Both the position numbers and the translations under genes were made by a program. From GCA-002793235 sp965267355 (GTDB lineage Bacteria > Bacteroidota > Bacteroidia > Flavobacteriales_E > Vicingaceae), in the NCBI GenBank assembly GCA_965267355.1, contig OZ253956.1:2170001-2234000 (forward strand): 64,000 bases of DNA, given 5' to 3'. How positions within the stretch are numbered: position 1 is the first letter of the stretch; each line of letters opens with the position of its first letter. Positions 61,713 to 64,000 of the stretch are shown here, piece after piece. Below the pieces are notes generated by a model that saw only the letters and a list, made by a program, of their open reading frames with translations, did not search any database and was not told the origin of the DNA.

Positions 61713-63934
61713 AAAGGGTAAAATACATATTATTACTAATTGTCATTCTGAGCTTACTGAAGGATAGGCAATGTGTTGCCCAAAACTATGCTGATAAGGA
61801 ATACTACTTGGTAGATAGTTTAGATTTAGATGCCTTAATCGAAACCGACCGACAATTAATAGATAGCTGCCTAAGGGTGTACTATAAATCTAAAGATGAC
61901 ACCAGTAGAATAAATGCTTTAAATGGCATTTGTGAAAATATGATGCATGAAGATTGGAGCAAATATCAATTTTTTCAATATGACTTAATAAAAAAAGCAT
62001 TAACTCAAAAACTGACCATTAAAGAAAAAAAGAGTTTAAAAATCTCGCTAGCAGCCTGCCTAAACAACATAGGGTTTGTTTATAAATATCTAGGTGATAT
62101 ATCTAAAGCCCTTGAATACTACCATAAATCTCACAAGGTAAAAGAAGAAATAGGAGATAAAGTAGGCATCGCTGAAATTTTAAATAACATTGGGACTGTT
62201 TATAATCATCAAGGCGATATAGTTAAAAGTTTGGAGTACTACCATCAGTCCCTCAAGATATATGAAGAAATTGGAGATAAAGAAGGTATCTGTGCTAGCT
62301 TAAACAACATAGGGGTTGTTTATTATAATCAAGACGACCTACCTAAAGCATTGGAGTATTATCACCAATCCCTCAAGATACGAAAAGAAATGGGAGTCAA
62401 ATATGTCATCGCTACTAGCTTAAACAACATAGGGATAGTTTATGGTAAACAAGGCGACATGCCTAAAGCATTGGAGTACTACCATAAATCCCTTAAGATA
62501 CGAGAAGAAATAGGATACAAACAAGGCATTGCTTATACCTTACACAACATAGGGTTTGTTTATGATAATCAAGGCGATATACATAAAGCACTGGAGTACT
62601 ATTATAAATCCCTCAAGCTACGAGAAGAAATAGGAGATAAAAAAGGCATTACTTATAGTTTACACAACATAGGGAAGATAAAAATGAAGCAAAGAGAGGT
62701 AACAACTGCAAGAACCTATGCAAAAAAGGCCTTACAATTGGCACAAGAAATTGGTTTTCCTGAGCTAGTTTCATATAACTCCAAATTGTTGAGTAAAATA
62801 GCCCAGCAACAAGGTAATTACTCAGAGGCTTTAAAAATGTATAAGTTGCACATCACCATGCGAGATAGCATAAACAACGAAGAAACACAAAAAGCAGCCA
62901 TACACCAACAAACCAAATATGAGTACGAAAAGCAAAAAGTGATAGATGATGCAGAACATGAAAAACAATTAGCTATAGAACAAGAAGCCAAAGCAAAACA
63001 ACAAATTTTAACTGTTGCTACAAGTGCTGGTTTAGGCTTAGTTGGCATCTTTCTATTTTTTGTATTTAATAGGCTAAAAGTAACACGAAAACAAAAAGGA
63101 GTTATAGAAAAAGCCCACATAGTATTAGAAGAAAAAAATGCTGAAATATTAGATAGCATTAACTATGCAAAAAGAATACAAAGTGCTATTCTCCCTCCTG
63201 TTAAGTTAGTAAAAGAATACCTACAAGAAAGCTTTATATTGTACAAACCAAAAGACATTGTAGCAGGAGACTTTTACTGGTTAGAAACGATTAGTGATGA
63301 GAACTCAACACTCAACACCCAATATCCAATAACTATTTTATTTGCGGCAGCTGACTGCACAGGACATGGGGTGCCAGGAGCTATGGTTTCGGTTGTTTGT
63401 AATAATGGTTTAAATCGTGCAGTACGTGAGCATGGTTTAACTGATCCTGGAAAAATATTAGACAAAACAAGAGAGATAGTTGTTGCAGAATTTGAGAAGA
63501 GTGAAGAAGAAGTAAAAGATGGAATGGACATTGCTTTATGTAGTTTATCAGTTAACAGTAATCAGTCAACAGTTTTAAAGTACGCTGGAGCTCATAATCC
63601 ACTTTGGATTATTAGAAAAGGTTCAACTGAAATAGAAGAAATAAAAGCCAACAAACAACCGATTGGCCAAACAGATAACCCACAACCATACACTAATCAC
63701 AAAGTAGAGTTAAACCAAGGAGATGCAATTTATATTTTCTCAGATGGTTATGCAGACCAATTTGGAGGAGAAAAAGGTAAGAAGATGAAGACAGCAAACT
63801 TCAAGAAACTGCTTTTAAATATCAAAGATGAAAACATGCAAAAGCAGAAAGAATTGATAGATGAAGCATTTGAAAGTTGGAAAGGAGACTTAGAACAATT
63901 AGATGATGTTTGTGTAATTGGGGTTAGGGTATGA
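61709..63934 (+). CDS. Membrane TPR-SpoIIE family phosphatase (paralogue 3)
   Basis: 741 residues from a GTG start. An N-terminal signal-like helix (about 6-16) is followed by an odd KDRQCVAQ segment. About 110-330 holds five near-identical 40-residue TPR units and further degenerate ones. A transmembrane helix lies near 430-450 (ATSAGLGLVGIFLFFVF), then a coiled coil and the SpoIIE phosphatase (GDFYW, ADCTGHGVPGA, DGMDIAL, FSDGYADQFGG, LDDVCVIGV). Compared with paralogue 2 it carries extra residues after DFYWLETISDE (STLNTQYPIT) and after DIALCSLS (VNSNQ), both encoded by repeat-like DNA. It is wedged between moaA and moeA with stop/start overlaps on both sides. Confidence 0.9.
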   Translation: MKRVKYILLLIVILSLLKDRQCVAQNYADKEYYLVDSLDLDALIETDRQLIDSCLRVYYKSKDDTSRINALNGICENMMHEDWSKYQFFQYDLIKKALTQKLTIKEKKSLKISLAACLNNIGFVYKYLGDISKALEYYHKSHKVKEEIGDKVGIAEILNNIGTVYNHQGDIVKSLEYYHQSLKIYEEIGDKEGICASLNNIGVVYYNQDDLPKALEYYHQSLKIRKEMGVKYVIATSLNNIGIVYGKQGDMPKALEYYHKSLKIREEIGYKQGIAYTLHNIGFVYDNQGDIHKALEYYYKSLKLREEIGDKKGITYSLHNIGKIKMKQREVTTARTYAKKALQLAQEIGFPELVSYNSKLLSKIAQQQGNYSEALKMYKLHITMRDSINNEETQKAAIHQQTKYEYEKQKVIDDAEHEKQLAIEQEAKAKQQILTVATSAGLGLVGIFLFFVFNRLKVTRKQKGVIEKAHIVLEEKNAEILDSINYAKRIQSAILPPVKLVKEYLQESFILYKPKDIVAGDFYWLETISDENSTLNTQYPITILFAAADCTGHGVPGAMVSVVCNNGLNRAVREHGLTDPGKILDKTREIVVAEFEKSEEEVKDGMDIALCSLSVNSNQSTVLKYAGAHNPLWIIRKGSTEIEEIKANKQPIGQTDNPQPYTNHKVELNQGDAIYIFSDGYADQFGGEKGKKMKTANFKKLLLNIKDENMQKQKELIDEAFESWKGDLEQLDDVCVIGVRV
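61740..61768 (+). repeat. Dispersed-repeat-like segment inside the signal-peptide region
   Basis: The segment starting GTCATTCTGAGCTTACTGAA resembles short repeats that are scattered through many Bacteroidota and other bacterial genomes (GTCATTCTGAGC...GAAGG type). It encodes part of the leader of the SpoIIE protein. Recognised by memory only. Confidence 0.4.
62063..62662 (+). repeat. Five in-phase 120-bp TPR-coding tandem repeats
   Basis: AACAACATAGGG-like starts at 62063, 62183, 62303, 62423, 62543 and 62663 are exactly 120 bases apart. The units are close in DNA sequence, not only in protein, so they were probably made by recent duplication or homogenisation. Confidence 0.9.
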
Positions 63935-64000
63935 TAAGTGTTTCAGAAGCCATAGCAATTGTAAAGCAACATTCTACTAAAGGACAAGTTGTGTTACTTC
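63931..64000 (+). CDS. moeA: Molybdopterin molybdotransferase MoeA, 5' end only
   Basis: An ATG overlapping the SpoIIE stop (ATGA) opens a frame reading MISVSEAIAIVKQHSTKGQ up to the window end. MISV-E-A is the usual start of MoeA, and moaA lies upstream, so moeA is the best reading. Only 23 residues are visible. Confidence 0.7.
   Translation, partial: MISVSEAIAIVKQHSTKGQVVLL

Noticed and set aside
62063..62662. CRISPR array
   Set aside because: The regular spacing comes from in-frame TPR units with no unique spacers and no cas genes nearby.

Overview
The window looks like a chromosome segment of a low-GC Bacteroidota, most plausibly a marine Flavobacteriales (Crocinitomicaceae-like). Four things support this. 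The promoters have the form TTG-N18-TAnnTTTG instead of the usual -35/-10. One protein carries a C-terminal type IX secretion (T9SS) sorting domain. Lineage families such as DUF4835/PorD, DUF4293, GWxTD and DUF6495 are present. The gene orders bamD-rpoZ-coaBC-porD-recN and divIC-methylmalonyl-CoA mutase are typical of the phylum. Genus cannot be read from the sequence. Coding density is high, and no gene-free stretch exceeds about 300 bases.

Layout. 1-4.9 kb: a truncated WbqC-family gene, then a giant Glu/Ala/Lys repeat protein coupled to a cytoplasmic TPR-SpoIIE phosphatase. 4.9-9.6 kb (minus): a secreted CotH/lamin-tail protein, an outer-membrane-like protein, ndk, an AlkD-like glycosylase and YjbQ. 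9.6-14.1 kb (minus): an ABC ATPase and a permease-M1 peptidase fusion. 14.2-20.3 kb: arfB, dapF, a four-helix-bundle gene between inverted repeats, an acetyltransferase, mltG, a lipoprotein, and a STAS-like protein with a histidine kinase. 20.4-30.1 kb: a sugar operon (phosphohexomutase, NDP-hexose 2,3-dehydratase, reductase, two glycosyltransferases, epimerase) with a membrane TPR-SpoIIE phosphatase inside it. 30.2-36.2 kb: the bamD-recN housekeeping operon and fabI. 36.3-43 kb: clpC, gyrA and a TPR protein. 43-44.8 kb: a small two-gene accessory block next to tRNA-His, bounded by a 15-bp direct repeat of the tRNA 3' end. 44.9-58.9 kb: a fused methylmalonyl-CoA mutase, divIC, an M3 peptidase, a phosphoesterase, a DUF4139 protein, DUF6495, PBP4, GT2 and GWxTD genes. 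59.1-64 kb: tRNA-Ser, a PLP decarboxylase, moaA, a third TPR-SpoIIE phosphatase, and the start of moeA.

The recurring theme is the TPR-SpoIIE phosphatase. There are three paralogues, each placed in a different operon with stop/start overlap or near-contact to its neighbours: repeat protein, deoxysugar and molybdopterin. Two of them appear to have periplasmic TPRs and a cytoplasmic phosphatase. A STAS-like/HisKA_2 pair also lies in the window, which suggests that this genome uses partner-switching or serine-phosphatase signalling heavily. The most island-like structure is the tRNA-His block with two unknown membrane proteins. All functions are inferred from sequence read by eye; no database search was run.
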